The position numbers were made by a program, and so were the translations under genes. A DNA stretch of 64,000 bases, from NCBI RefSeq assembly GCF_005144865.1, contig NZ_SWFM01000001.1:62001-126000 (forward strand), given 5' to 3'. Positions 24,287-33,886 of the stretch are shown here, in pieces (the first letter of the stretch is position 1; each line of letters starts with the position of its first letter). This DNA comes from Guptibacillus hwajinpoensis (lineage in GTDB: Bacteria; Bacillota; Bacilli; Bacillales; Guptibacillaceae). The notes beneath the pieces are model-generated. The model was given only the letters and a program-made list of their open reading frames with translations. It was not told where the DNA came from and made no database searches.

Positions 24287-26584
24287 ATGAATGAAACAAT
24301 TAGAGTATCTGTTCGTCCGCTAGTGGAATATGCATACCGTAGCGGAAGCATTGACACGCGCTTTCGCACGACAACATCAATGACAGAAGGAACTCGTCTG
24401 CATCAAATGATCCAGAAAACGTATGGCGAAGAAGATCAAAAAGAAATCCCGTTTGAAATCGATTTTACATACGAACACCTAACGTTTCATATCGAAGGTC
24501 GTTGTGATGGATTGCTTATGAGAGAAGACAAGCTTGTGATTGATGAGATTAAATCAACTTCTCTCCCGCTCACTGAAATAAATGAAAATTCCTATCCTGT
24601 TTATTGGGCGCAGGCAATGTGTTACGCGTATATGGCAACAAAAGTATATAAACGTGATGAAATAATCGTTCAGCTTACGTATATTCAATCCAACTCAAAG
24701 GAAATTGTTCGCTACGAAAAAGAATTCACTTCCAATCAATTGACCGAGTTTATGAATGAAATGATCTCGCACTATGCTCCATTTGCTAAATGGAAACAAA
24801 AGCATGTAGAGCAACGAACGGAAACAGCTAAGGCTTTACAATTTCCGTTCGATTCGTATCGAGATGGACAACGTAAGCTAGCGGGAGCTGTTTACAAAAC
24901 GGTTCAAGATGGAGCGACTTTATTCGCAACTGCACCAACCGGGATTGGGAAAACCATAAGTACGCTCTTTCCTGTTGTGAAAGCAATGGGTGAAGGTTTT
25001 GGTCAAAAAATCTTCTATTTAACTGCAAAAACAATCACAAGAGAAACCGCTCAGGAAGCGTTTCGACTAATGGAAACTGGAGGCCTTCAAGCTTCTTCCG
25101 TTACCATTACAGCAAAAGATAAGATATGTTTTAAGGAGAAAACAATTTGTCAAAAGGACTATTGTGAATATGCCGATGGATATTATGATCGGGTAAATGA
25201 CGGAATGCTTGATGTGTTAACCAATGAAACACGTATGACTCGAGAAGTAATTGAGAGGTATGCCCATAAACACCGACTATGTCCATTTGAGCTTTCACTC
25301 GATCTTTCTTATACAGCCGATGCTGTTATTTGTGACTATAATTATTTATTTGATCCGAGAGTTTCTTTAAAACGATTGATTGAAGAACAAAAGAAGCGTA
25401 CGACAGTGCTGGTAGATGAAGCTCATAATCTCGTTGATCGAGCAAGAGGTATGTATTCAGCAGAGCTATTTAAGTCGCCGTTTCTGGAACTTAAACGCTC
25501 CTATAAAGGGAAAAACGCAGAAATTGTAAACGCTGCAGCTGCAATTAATCAATTTATGATTGAATTAAGAAAATCATGTGAGAATGGAAAGCTTGTGATA
25601 CAAGAAGTTGATGAGGAGCTGCTAGTAAAACTTGATACCTTTATTCAAGTCAGCGAACAGGAGTTACTTCAGCAAGGGAATGACGAGGAGCTGCTTGATG
25701 TTTATTTTGCAGCACAGAATTTTATTCGCATTGCAAAATTTTATGATGAACGGTTCATCACGTATGTCGAATCTGGAAAATCGGAAGTAAAGTTGAAATT
25801 GTTTTGTTTTGATCCTTCTTATTTACTCCAAACAATGCGTAAGGGCTTTATGGCAACGGTCTTTTTCTCTGCAACATTCTCACCCTTATCATATTATCAA
25901 GAGATGCTCGGTTGGAATGAAGAAAATTATGCAATTCAAATACCTTCTCCATTTCCTAGAGAAAATGCAAAGGTTTATATTGCTCCCTTATCGACAAAGT
26001 ATAGGGATCGAGAACAAACGCTTCAACCGCTTGTAGAAGTTCTTGGTAAAGTGGTTAATGAAAAACCAGGGAATTATCTATTCTTTTTCCCATCTTATGG
26101 CTATATGGAGCAAGTATATGATGCCTTTACTTCTAAATGCGATGGTTTAGAAACGATTCTTCAAAAGAGTGGTATGACAGAACAAGAACGCGAAGAATTC
26201 TTGAACATGTTTACTAGTAATCGCCCAAGTAGTTTGATTGGATTCGCGGTAGTTGGAGGGATTTTCTCTGAAGGGATTGACCTAAAAGGTGACAGACTAA
26301 CAGGTGTCGTAGTAGTGGGTGTTGGGCTTCCTAACTTTGATACAGAACGACATTTGATGAAAAAGTATTTTGATCAGCAAGGAAGGAACGGTTTTGAGTA
26401 TACATATGTCTATCCAGGTATGAACCGTGTTCAACAAGCGGGAGGAAGGCTCATTCGAACAGAAACGGATACTGGGCAGTTAGTATTAATCGATAGTCGT
26501 TTTCTAGAACCACGGTACCAACAACTACTTCCCTTTGAATGGCAACATTTCACTGTCTTATCGGATATAACGCTCTTAAACTAA
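24287..26584 (+). CDS. Cas4/RecB-like nuclease fused to XPD/DinG-type Fe-S helicase
   Basis: A 765-residue protein. Residues about 1-180 form a PD-(D/E)XK-type domain: GRCDGLLM and LVIDEIKST give the Asp and Glu-x-Lys of the nuclease core. From about residue 190 the helicase follows: Walker A APTGIGKT near residue 218, four cysteines (DKICFKE, TICQK, DYCEY, LCPFE) spaced as in the XPD Fe-S cluster, DEAH box (VDEAHNLV), and C-terminal FSEGIDLKGDRL and QQAGGRLIRTETD. It probably unwinds 5'-3' and may cleave DNA in repair. Start ATG follows AGGTGAT. Confidence 0.9.
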   Translation: MNETIRVSVRPLVEYAYRSGSIDTRFRTTTSMTEGTRLHQMIQKTYGEEDQKEIPFEIDFTYEHLTFHIEGRCDGLLMREDKLVIDEIKSTSLPLTEINENSYPVYWAQAMCYAYMATKVYKRDEIIVQLTYIQSNSKEIVRYEKEFTSNQLTEFMNEMISHYAPFAKWKQKHVEQRTETAKALQFPFDSYRDGQRKLAGAVYKTVQDGATLFATAPTGIGKTISTLFPVVKAMGEGFGQKIFYLTAKTITRETAQEAFRLMETGGLQASSVTITAKDKICFKEKTICQKDYCEYADGYYDRVNDGMLDVLTNETRMTREVIERYAHKHRLCPFELSLDLSYTADAVICDYNYLFDPRVSLKRLIEEQKKRTTVLVDEAHNLVDRARGMYSAELFKSPFLELKRSYKGKNAEIVNAAAAINQFMIELRKSCENGKLVIQEVDEELLVKLDTFIQVSEQELLQQGNDEELLDVYFAAQNFIRIAKFYDERFITYVESGKSEVKLKLFCFDPSYLLQTMRKGFMATVFFSATFSPLSYYQEMLGWNEENYAIQIPSPFPRENAKVYIAPLSTKYRDREQTLQPLVEVLGKVVNEKPGNYLFFFPSYGYMEQVYDAFTSKCDGLETILQKSGMTEQEREEFLNMFTSNRPSSLIGFAVVGGIFSEGIDLKGDRLTGVVVVGVGLPNFDTERHLMKKYFDQQGRNGFEYTYVYPGMNRVQQAGGRLIRTETDTGQLVLIDSRFLEPRYQQLLPFEWQHFTVLSDITLLN

Positions 26585-26611
26585 CTTTCCTAGAGAATAG
26601 AGGGTGTGACA

Positions 26612-27730
26612 ATGTCAAATGAGCTTAGCCACTATATCAAAAAAATACAACAAGATCTTCACGCGATACCTGAACCTGCTTTTCATGAATTTAAAACAGC
26701 AGCTTACATTGAAAAAGAACTCAAAAGCTTGGGCTATACTGTTCATACAGGTATAGCTGGTACGGGTGTGACTGCAACCTTAACGGGAAAGCGCGATCGT
26801 CCATGCATTGGTGTCCGAGCAGATATGGACTGTATTAAACATGAAGACGATGGACGTCTATTTTATCGTCATTCCTGTGGCCATGATGCTCACTCAAGTA
26901 TCGCGCTAGGTATCGCTAGACTGTTCAGTGAAAAAAAGAAAGAGATGAATGGTTCAGTTAAATTTATTTTTCAGCCTGCTGAAGAAATCATGCAGGGAGC
27001 AAAAGCGATGGTTCATGAAGGTGTATTAGAGGATGTTGATAGCTTAATTGGCTACCATTTACGAACCGCTACAGAATGTCCTACTGGTTCTATGTCTCCT
27101 GCGCTTATGCATAGTGCAGGGACAATTTTGACTGGTAAGATTCAAGGAAAAACAGCACATGGTGGACGTCCTCATCTAGGTGTGAATGTCATAGATGTTT
27201 TTGGTGCCTTAATTAACTCGGTTAACGCAATTCGACCAAATCCTCAGACTGGAACAAGTGTTAAATTCACCAGTTTTGCAGCAGGTGGGGGCTCTTTCAA
27301 TGTCATTCCAGGTAGTGCTTCATTCGCTATTGATGTTCGAAGCCGAGATAATGAGGAGCTTAAGAGGGTTTTAGAAAATATAGATCGCATCATTCATCAT
27401 ACTGGGAGCATGTATGATGCTTATATTACTTATCAAGTGGAAGGTGGTGTTCCCGCTCCAAGATATTCAAAACGGCTTATTCAAGAAGCGCAATTCGCAA
27501 TTGAATCTGTTCTTGGAAAAGGAAAAGCAATTTCTCCTATAGTAACGCCGGGTGGGGAAGACTTTCACTATTATACAAAGCTCACAGATATCGAAGCTGT
27601 CTATCTTGGGATTGGCGCTAATGTTTCTCCTGGACTACATGATCCGTCCATGACATTTGATCATCATTCACTCGTTGAAGCTTCACTTGTTATTAGTCAT
27701 CTTGTAAATCAACTGCATAATAAACAATAA
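26612..27730 (+). CDS. M20 family amidohydrolase/peptidase
   Basis: A 372-residue metallohydrolase. Metal-binding and catalytic regions: RADMDC, HSCGHDAHSS, QPAEEIMQGAKAMV and PGGEDFHYY; the lid domain contains KTAHGGRPHLGVN. It belongs with IAA-amino-acid hydrolase/AmhX-like amidohydrolases that cleave N-acyl amino acids. ATG at 26612 is preferred to the in-frame GTG at 26606 because AGAGGG lies 7 bases before it. It starts 27 bases after the helicase stop, so co-transcription is likely; a terminator follows. Confidence 0.88.
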   Translation: MSNELSHYIKKIQQDLHAIPEPAFHEFKTAAYIEKELKSLGYTVHTGIAGTGVTATLTGKRDRPCIGVRADMDCIKHEDDGRLFYRHSCGHDAHSSIALGIARLFSEKKKEMNGSVKFIFQPAEEIMQGAKAMVHEGVLEDVDSLIGYHLRTATECPTGSMSPALMHSAGTILTGKIQGKTAHGGRPHLGVNVIDVFGALINSVNAIRPNPQTGTSVKFTSFAAGGGSFNVIPGSASFAIDVRSRDNEELKRVLENIDRIIHHTGSMYDAYITYQVEGGVPAPRYSKRLIQEAQFAIESVLGKGKAISPIVTPGGEDFHYYTKLTDIEAVYLGIGANVSPGLHDPSMTFDHHSLVEASLVISHLVNQLHNKQ

Positions 27731-27760
27731 AACCCGATGGAATTGCGGGTTTTATTTTGT
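27726..27760 (+). terminator. intrinsic terminator of the amidohydrolase
   Basis: AATAAAACCCG and CGGGTTTTATT pair around nine bases, then TTTG; the stop codon lies in the stem. Confidence 0.8.
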
Positions 27761-27899
27761 GAAAAAAAACTTATTAACTTTTTTCATAAAGACTCCTATT
27801 CAAACCATCGCGAGACTATATTAGTTTTTGGGGTTTAGCTATATTAGATGAAGGTAATGGTAAGAAGAAGCTAAATTGTTGGACACAAGGAGTACATTC

Positions 27900-28889
27900 A
27901 TGAATTTATTTCTAACGTTTATGTTATTTATCGCTGCAGCAATTGCTACTTACTTTGTTGCAACGCGTCTTGCCATGTATGGGGATGCGATCAGTGAGAA
28001 GACGAAAACATCATCCGCATTTATGGGTATCATTATTGGCGCTGCCATTTCTTTACCTGAACTGACGTCAAGTGTAACGGCCATTGCTATTGATAGTCCG
28101 GATCTTGCTATCGGTAATTTACTCGGTAGTAATTTATTTAATTTATTGGCACTTGCTGTTCTAGATATGGTTTACCGCCATGAACAAATCATGGGCCAAA
28201 CTGACATTGGTAGTAAGCTTTATATCTATCTTGTCATTGTCATGACATTAATAGTTGTAGCGGGATTATCTTTAACGTTACAAGCGAGTATTTTTCACAT
28301 TGGATATAGTTCAGTCATTCTAGTGCTTATTTATTTTGTAGGGGTAAAATGGATTAATAGTAAAACAGAAGAAAAAGTAAAAAGAAAAAATCGACGTAAT
28401 GAAAAATATGGTGAATTTTCCTATAAGAGAGTTGTCACAATGTTTGTGCTTTCCGCTGTTGGGATTATGATTGTTGGTACAGTATTGACCCTTACGGCAG
28501 ATCGAATAGCCGACAGTACTGGGCTTGGTGCATCATTTGTAGGTTCTTTTTTAGTCGGTGCAAGCACCTCACTTCCTGACGCAGTAAGTGTTGCAACTGC
28601 CCTTAAGCTTCGGAACTATAGCATGGGGGTTAGTTCATTATTGGGAAGTAACGCATTTAACATTATGCTTCTTTCATTTACGGATGCAATCTATCTTAAA
28701 ACGAATATTTTCCAGCATGCAAGTATGTCTAATATCGTTACAACAGTTTCAACGGTTGTAGTAGTGCTTGTCATTCTTTATAGTATTACAAGAAGAGAGA
28801 AGCGAACGACACTTTTTTATATGCTACCATCTATCGCCATTGTTGTTATTTACTTCATAGCTACATTTATGGTTTATCAAATGAAATAG
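27900..28889 (+). CDS. sodium/calcium exchanger family protein (CaCA, YrbG-like)
   Basis: A 329-residue membrane protein with about ten segments and two inverted alpha-repeats: GAAISLPELTSSVTAIAI with GNLLGSNLFNLLAL, and GASTSLPDAVSVATALKL with SSLLGSNAFNIMLL. The acidic residues (Glu in the first, Asp in the second repeat) line the cation site of the CaCA superfamily. A charged loop (KTEEKVKRKNRRNEK) separates the halves. The ATG at 27900 has AAGGAG 7 bases upstream. It is monocistronic with a strong terminator. Confidence 0.88.
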   Translation: MNLFLTFMLFIAAAIATYFVATRLAMYGDAISEKTKTSSAFMGIIIGAAISLPELTSSVTAIAIDSPDLAIGNLLGSNLFNLLALAVLDMVYRHEQIMGQTDIGSKLYIYLVIVMTLIVVAGLSLTLQASIFHIGYSSVILVLIYFVGVKWINSKTEEKVKRKNRRNEKYGEFSYKRVVTMFVLSAVGIMIVGTVLTLTADRIADSTGLGASFVGSFLVGASTSLPDAVSVATALKLRNYSMGVSSLLGSNAFNIMLLSFTDAIYLKTNIFQHASMSNIVTTVSTVVVVLVILYSITRREKRTTLFYMLPSIAIVVIYFIATFMVYQMK

Positions 28890-28920
28890 GTTGCAGGGAG
28901 AAATCCCTGCAACTTTTTTT
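28890..28920 (+). terminator. intrinsic terminator of the CaCA exchanger
   Basis: GTTGCAGGGA and TCCCTGCAAC pair around GAAA, followed by at least seven T. Confidence 0.95.
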
Positions 28921-29044
28921 ATTTGCTTAAAAAACGGCATGGAGGGAATGAAAGCGGTAACTGAAAATGTTTGAAAATAATTACAAGTTTTAAATGTGAA
29001 TCACCGTGGAATCCTCCGTGATAGATTAAATTTTGGAGGTTACT

Positions 29045-30220
29045 ATGTCAAAAGGAAAAAGTATTCACGCGTTAATTATTTTATTATTTACCCAGTTCGT
29101 ATCTGGCGGGGTTACGAATACAAAAGGGATTGTGCTTGATGAGGTCGAAGCAGACCTCGGACTTGATATGAGTGAGTTTGGGCTAGTAGTTTTGATCTTT
29201 CAAATTGGCTTTACACTTGCAAGCTTGATTTTTGGTTATTTTACAGATAAAAAAGGACTTCGAATCATGGTTATTATTGCTACACTTATTATGGGTGCTG
29301 GATTTTTAGGGACAGGATTAGCATCTAATGTAATGCTGTTTCTTGGATTCTATATGTTAATTGGATTTGGTCTTGGTGCACTTGGTGTTGCATCAAATGC
29401 AATTGTTCCAGCTGCTTATCCTAATAAACAAAATCAAATGTTTAATTTAGCGATGGGGATTTACGGACTGGGAATGATTGTTTTTCCTCAGCTTCTAAAC
29501 TATCTCTTTGAATTTGCATCATGGCGCTATTTCTATGCAGGAATTGCTGCATTAAATGTTTTAGTAATTTTCTACGTTACATCGGTTGCTTTTCCAGATG
29601 GTAAAGCAGATAAGATTGACTTAAAAGCCTTTATTCCAATGTTAAAAGATGCGCAAATGGTCTTCTTAATGTTCTTCCTGATTTTCGAAGTATCTGCTGA
29701 AGTATCCTTTACAAACTTCTTTCCACCATATTTAAAATCACTTGAACTTGGTGGTATATCAAACGAAGCGAAATCAGATATGGTTGCAACAATATTATCA
29801 CTGTTCTCTGTCTTCTTTATGGTAGGGAGACTCGGGGCTGCGTATCTTGCAAATAAACTTAACGAACGATTAATAATGATTACATTCTCTCTTGGGTCAG
29901 TTATTATCGTGGCAATTAGTTTCTTCTTTGCCAATCAAGTTCCTTACCTATTTGCTGGCGCGGGTCTTTTCTTCTCTACGTTGTTCCCTACAGCTACGGC
30001 ATTCGGGACAACAATTTCAAAAAATCCTGGTTCCGCTCTAGGTCTAATCTATGTTGCTTCAGGAATTGGTGGCGGTTTAGCCGGGTACATCATTGGTCTT
30101 GTTTCAGAGGCGTTTGGTGAAAAAGGTGGCTTTAGTCTTGTTATTGTCTTCCTTCTACTAATGTTCATCGTTTCTCTATTCTTGAACTCAAACAAATCAA
30201 AACAAGTCGCAAGCGAATAA
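29045..30220 (+). CDS. MFS transporter
   Basis: A 391-residue, 12-segment major-facilitator protein. The loop between helices 2 and 3 is GYFTDKKGLRIMV (motif A), helix 4 begins GFGLGALGVASNAIVPAAYP, and GSALGLIYVASGIGGGLAGYIIG lies in the C-terminal half. The texture is closer to sugar/organic-acid MFS members than to drug exporters, but the substrate is unknown. ATG at 29045 follows GGAGG at five bases; the in-frame TTG at 29033 is less likely. Confidence 0.85.
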   Translation: MSKGKSIHALIILLFTQFVSGGVTNTKGIVLDEVEADLGLDMSEFGLVVLIFQIGFTLASLIFGYFTDKKGLRIMVIIATLIMGAGFLGTGLASNVMLFLGFYMLIGFGLGALGVASNAIVPAAYPNKQNQMFNLAMGIYGLGMIVFPQLLNYLFEFASWRYFYAGIAALNVLVIFYVTSVAFPDGKADKIDLKAFIPMLKDAQMVFLMFFLIFEVSAEVSFTNFFPPYLKSLELGGISNEAKSDMVATILSLFSVFFMVGRLGAAYLANKLNERLIMITFSLGSVIIVAISFFFANQVPYLFAGAGLFFSTLFPTATAFGTTISKNPGSALGLIYVASGIGGGLAGYIIGLVSEAFGEKGGFSLVIVFLLLMFIVSLFLNSNKSKQVASE

Positions 30221-30225
30221 TAGTC

Positions 30226-30253
30226 AAAAAAAGCCGCCGGTACGCACCGGCGG
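30226..30253 (-). terminator. intrinsic terminator of bioY
   Basis: CCGCCGGT and ACCGGCGG pair around ACGC. The T-run is on the minus strand (A7 at 30226-30232), so it chiefly ends bioY; it may also slow the convergent MFS transcript. Confidence 0.9.
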
Positions 30254-30293
30254 TAATTTATTATTCAACTATTGGGGATAGTGGAATACGTAA

Positions 30294-30881
30294 TTAGGCA
30301 ACTTTGCCATGTTGACGTCTCGACGTCTTTGAAACAGCAGTATAGATACGTGGGGAAATAAGAGCCGCTACAGCACTTAAAATAATATCTTTTGGTAAAG
30401 GGGCAAGCATCCAGAGCCAAGCCATGCTATAAGTAAATCCTTCTGGAGCATCTGCCCACAGTTTATAAGCGTAGTACATATAGTTTGTTCCTAAAACATA
30501 GTTCAAAATAAATCCAGTGAAGCTAGCAATCATAAAGGTCGACATGGAAGGTTTAGACTTTGATTCAACAATTTTGCCAACTACATATGCGACTAAAATA
30601 TAAGATAGAATAAAACCAAATGTCGGTTTGAAGATAACACCAGGCCCACCTGTAAATTGAGCAAAAACCGGTGCTCCTGCTAAACCAACTAATGTGTAAA
30701 CAATCATTGAAGTTGCACCAAGTCTACTACCGAGTAGCAAGCCAGCAAGAATTGCAAAAAACGTTTGTAATGTAATTGGTACACCACCAACGATAAGAAA
30801 TTGAGCAATATTTGCCCCAACGGCCATCAGTGCTGCAAACATCCCTGCGTAAACTAAATCAATTGTTTTCATTTTCCCCAT
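30294..30881 (-). CDS. bioY: biotin transporter BioY
   Basis: A 195-residue membrane protein, the S-component of a biotin ECF transporter. Hallmarks are VGGVPITLQTFFAILAGLLL, the substrate-site region FTGGPGVIFKPTFGFI and LGTNYMYYAYKLWA. It binds biotin and works with a general EcfAA'T module encoded elsewhere, as no ECF genes lie nearby. The ATG is preceded by GAGGATC. A BirA operator overlaps the promoter, so expression should rise when biotin is scarce. Confidence 0.95.
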   Translation of the reverse strand: MGKMKTIDLVYAGMFAALMAVGANIAQFLIVGGVPITLQTFFAILAGLLLGSRLGATSMIVYTLVGLAGAPVFAQFTGGPGVIFKPTFGFILSYILVAYVVGKIVESKSKPSMSTFMIASFTGFILNYVLGTNYMYYAYKLWADAPEGFTYSMAWLWMLAPLPKDIILSAVAALISPRIYTAVSKTSRRQHGKVA

Positions 30882-31250
30882 ATAAGATCCTCGCTTTCAT
30901 TATCACTATAAGGAATCGTAAAAGAAAAACTGTTTTATGTCAACTTCAAAATAAAGAGAGTTAACAATTTGGTTTGTATATACGTGTTTAAAAGAATATA
31001 TTTTAAATTATATACATTAATTAGTTGCTTTCATTTTGATTATAACACCTTAACTATAATTTTGGTTTACACTTTTTGTCGTTATATTAAAGTGCAAGAT
31101 GATATCTATATTGTTAAACATTCAAATAAACTTTCACCTTAAATGATCCATTTGAAGGTCGAGAAATCCCTTGTGCTATAAGAAAACGTATTACCAAATG
31201 AAAAATGTATGGTAAACTAATAGCGAATGTACGATGAGAGGAGCCTCTGT
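30882..31250. other. divergent intergenic region bioY / secreted protein
   Basis: It contains the bioY promoter and BirA operator (30915-30967) and then about 280 AT-rich bases with no recognisable gene, presumably holding the promoter of the gene at 31251. Confidence 0.6.
30915..30967 (-). promoter_or_regulatory. bioY promoter overlapped by a BirA operator
   Basis: On the minus strand TTGTTAAC (complement of 30960-30967) is followed after 15 bases by GTTGACAT (30937-30944): one perfect and one 6/8 half-site at BirA spacing. The second half contains TTGACA (30938-30943), which with TACGAT (30915-30920) 17 bases on forms a sigma-A promoter. Bound BirA would block the -35. Confidence 0.8.
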
Positions 31251-31643
31251 ATGAATATGTTGAGAGGAACCCTTCTGTCGGTTTTGTTGCTATGTTTTGT
31301 TGTGGCTGTTGGTACTGCCTTTGCTAACGAACAAAATGATGATCTAGCACATGTAACTGGCGAGGTCCAAAAGAAAATGATTCGCTATGAAAAGCCACAA
31401 ATGACGATAAAAACGGATCAAAAAGATGAAAGTAATTTAGAAGATGGAAATGATCAAAAAAATGAAAATGCAGAAGAGATGACTGAAGCTGCAGCTAACA
31501 AACCTTATTATTATCTCGTTGTTAACAAAACTCCTTATTTAACTGATAGTTCGGAGTGGAAGTCGATTCAAGAGGGAGACATTATCACAATTGGTTATAA
31601 AGCTGGTCATGTAGATGTCGCAAAAACAATTGATGAAAAATAG
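31251..31643 (+). CDS. hypothetical secreted protein
   Basis: A 130-residue protein with a clear signal peptide: MNMLRGTLLSVLLLCFVVAV then TAFA before NEQ, a signal peptidase I site near residue 28. The mature part is acidic and polar (DESNLEDGNDQKNENAEE) and ends in a compact beta-like segment, YYYLVVNKTPYLTD...GDIITIGYKAGHVDVA. Start 31251 is chosen because GAGAGGAG lies 7 bases upstream. A terminator follows. No family recognised. Confidence 0.7.
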   Translation: MNMLRGTLLSVLLLCFVVAVGTAFANEQNDDLAHVTGEVQKKMIRYEKPQMTIKTDQKDESNLEDGNDQKNENAEEMTEAAANKPYYYLVVNKTPYLTDSSEWKSIQEGDIITIGYKAGHVDVAKTIDEK

Positions 31644-31679
31644 ACAATACGGTACAATACGGTTCGATGTTTTTTTCTC

Positions 31680-31704
31680 TCCTGCCAATGTGCAGGATTT
31701 TTTT
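31680..31704 (+). terminator. intrinsic terminator
   Basis: TCCTGC and GCAGGA pair around CAATGT, followed by seven T; it ends the secreted-protein transcript. Confidence 0.88.
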
Positions 31705-31837
31705 ATATGATGAATCGAAAGCGTATATCAATAGAAGAAATAACGATGATTACGTTAAAGCTTAGTGTAGATAAAGACTGTAGAGTACTGCCTTACTATT
31801 AAAAACCTCAACATCTGGCAATGCTTTAAAAAAAGAC

Positions 31838-31865
31838 CGGGTGCAAGAAAAGATAGAAACACCCG
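31838..31865 (+). other. hairpin in the parE leader
   Basis: CGGGTG and CACCCG pair over 6 bp with a 16-base loop, about 50 bases before parE. No T-run follows; function unknown. Confidence 0.35.
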
Positions 31866-31913
31866 TTCTCATATGGTAGGCTAGTCTATACAGCAAGTTG
31901 AAAGGGGAAAAAC

Positions 31914-33884
31914 ATGGTAACGAAACAGAAGCAAGAATACAGTGATGATTCGATCCAGGTTCTAGAAGGGCTTGAAGCTGTTAGAAAGCGCCCGGGTATG
32001 TATATCGGAAGCACTGACTCAAGAGGTTTGCATCACTTAGTTTATGAAATTGTCGATAACTCAGTTGATGAAGCTCTTGCAGGACATGGCGATGAAATCA
32101 ACGTTACTTTATATGAAGATAATAGCGTTAGTATTGAAGATAATGGTCGTGGGATGCCTGTTGGAATGCACAAACTTGGTAAACCAACACCAGAAATCAT
32201 CCTTACCATCCTTCACGCCGGAGGTAAGTTCGGGCAAGGCGGATACAAAACAAGTGGAGGATTACACGGTGTAGGCGCATCCGTTGTGAACGCTCTTTCC
32301 GAATGGCTAGAAGTTACCATTCATCGTGATGGCTTTATATTTAAGCAACGATTTGAAAATGGTGGCAAGCCAGCAACAACGCTCGAGAACATAGGCAAAA
32401 CGCGTAAGACAGGGACAACAATTCACTTCAAGCCTGACACTACGATGTTTAGCACACTAAATTATAATTACGATACGCTCAGCGAACGCCTTCGTGAAGC
32501 GGCATTCTTACTTAAAGGTCTTAAGATTGAACTCAATGATAAACGCCATGATCGTAAAGAAGTCTTCTATTATGAAACCGGTATCGAAGCCTTCATTAAC
32601 TATTTGAATGAAGATAAAGAAACATTACATCCAGTTGTTACGTTTAACGGTGAACACAATGGTATTGAACTGGATTTCTCATTCCAGTATAACGATGGCT
32701 TCTCGGAAAATGTCCTCTCATTTGTTAATAACGTACGAACAAGAGATGGCGGTACACATGAATCGGGTATGAAGACAGCGATTACGCGCGTCATTAATGA
32801 TTATGCGAAAAAAGTAAATCTTTTAAAAGAAAAAGATAAGAACCTTGAAGGAAATGACATTCGCGAAGGCTTCACAGCAATTGTATCTGTTCGAATTCCA
32901 GAGGAACTGCTTCAGTTCGAAGGACAAACGAAAAGTAAGCTAGGTACAAGTGAAGCTCGATCAGCTATTGATGCGATTGTATCAGGTCAGATTTCTTATT
33001 TCTTAGAAGAAAATCCGTCGATTAGTGAAATGCTTATCAAAAAGTCTATTAAAGCTGCTCAAGCGCGCGAAGCAGCTAGAAAAGCCCGTGAGGATGCACG
33101 TTCTGGCAAGAAAGGGAAGCGGAAAGAAACGATTCTAAGTGGGAAATTAACACCTGCCACGTCTCGTAATCCAAAGAAGAACGAATTGTACCTTGTTGAG
33201 GGTGACTCAGCGGGAGGGTCTGCGAAGCAGGGCCGTGATCGACGTACACAAGCTATTCTTCCGCTACGTGGTAAAGTAATTAACACGGAAAAGGCAAAAC
33301 TACAGGATATCTTTAAAAACGAAGAAATAAATACCATCATTCACGCTATTGGAGCGGGAGTTGGACCAGACTTTGACATCGAGGATACAAACTACGACAA
33401 AATCATCATTATGACGGATGCTGACACAGATGGTGCGCATATACAGGTACTTCTTCTGACGTTCTTCTACCGCTATATGAAGCAGCTTGTGGAACACGGA
33501 AAAATCTTTCTTGCACTTCCTCCTCTATACAAAATTAGTAAGGGGAAGGGAAAGAAAGAAGTTGTGGAATATGCCTGGGATGAAGAAGGTATGAAAGCAG
33601 CAATGAAAAAAGTCGGTAAAGGCTATACCATTCAGCGTTACAAGGGTCTAGGTGAAATGAACGCCGATCAATTATGGGAAACGACGATGAATCCTGAAAG
33701 TCGCACATTGATTCGAGTGAAGATTGAAGACATTGCTCGTGCTGAGAGACGCGTTTCTGTTCTTATGGGAGACAAAGTTGAACCACGAAGACAATGGATT
33801 GAATCGAATGTGGCTTTTGGACTGAATGAAGAAACCAACATCATCGAGAATGAGAACATTTCCATTATTGAAGAGGAGGCGTAA
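31914..33884 (+). CDS. parE: DNA topoisomerase IV subunit B
   Basis: A 656-residue ATPase subunit. The GHKL domain has [22 protein letters not shown] and [16 protein letters not shown]; the transducer follows; the TOPRIM domain has [16 protein letters not shown] near residue 428 and ADTDGAHIQ. Together with ParC it decatenates replicated chromosomes. Length, [29 protein letters not shown] split over the N-terminus and the partner gene two bases downstream separate it from GyrB. GAAAGGGG precedes the ATG. Confidence 0.97.
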   Translation: MVTKQKQEYSDDSIQVLEGLEAVRKRPGMYIGSTDSRGLHHLVYEIVDNSVDEALAGHGDEINVTLYEDNSVSIEDNGRGMPVGMHKLGKPTPEIILTILHAGGKFGQGGYKTSGGLHGVGASVVNALSEWLEVTIHRDGFIFKQRFENGGKPATTLENIGKTRKTGTTIHFKPDTTMFSTLNYNYDTLSERLREAAFLLKGLKIELNDKRHDRKEVFYYETGIEAFINYLNEDKETLHPVVTFNGEHNGIELDFSFQYNDGFSENVLSFVNNVRTRDGGTHESGMKTAITRVINDYAKKVNLLKEKDKNLEGNDIREGFTAIVSVRIPEELLQFEGQTKSKLGTSEARSAIDAIVSGQISYFLEENPSISEMLIKKSIKAAQAREAARKAREDARSGKKGKRKETILSGKLTPATSRNPKKNELYLVEGDSAGGSAKQGRDRRTQAILPLRGKVINTEKAKLQDIFKNEEINTIIHAIGAGVGPDFDIEDTNYDKIIIMTDADTDGAHIQVLLLTFFYRYMKQLVEHGKIFLALPPLYKISKGKGKKEVVEYAWDEEGMKAAMKKVGKGYTIQRYKGLGEMNADQLWETTMNPESRTLIRVKIEDIARAERRVSVLMGDKVEPRRQWIESNVAFGLNEETNIIENENISIIEEEA

Positions 33885-33886
33885 CA

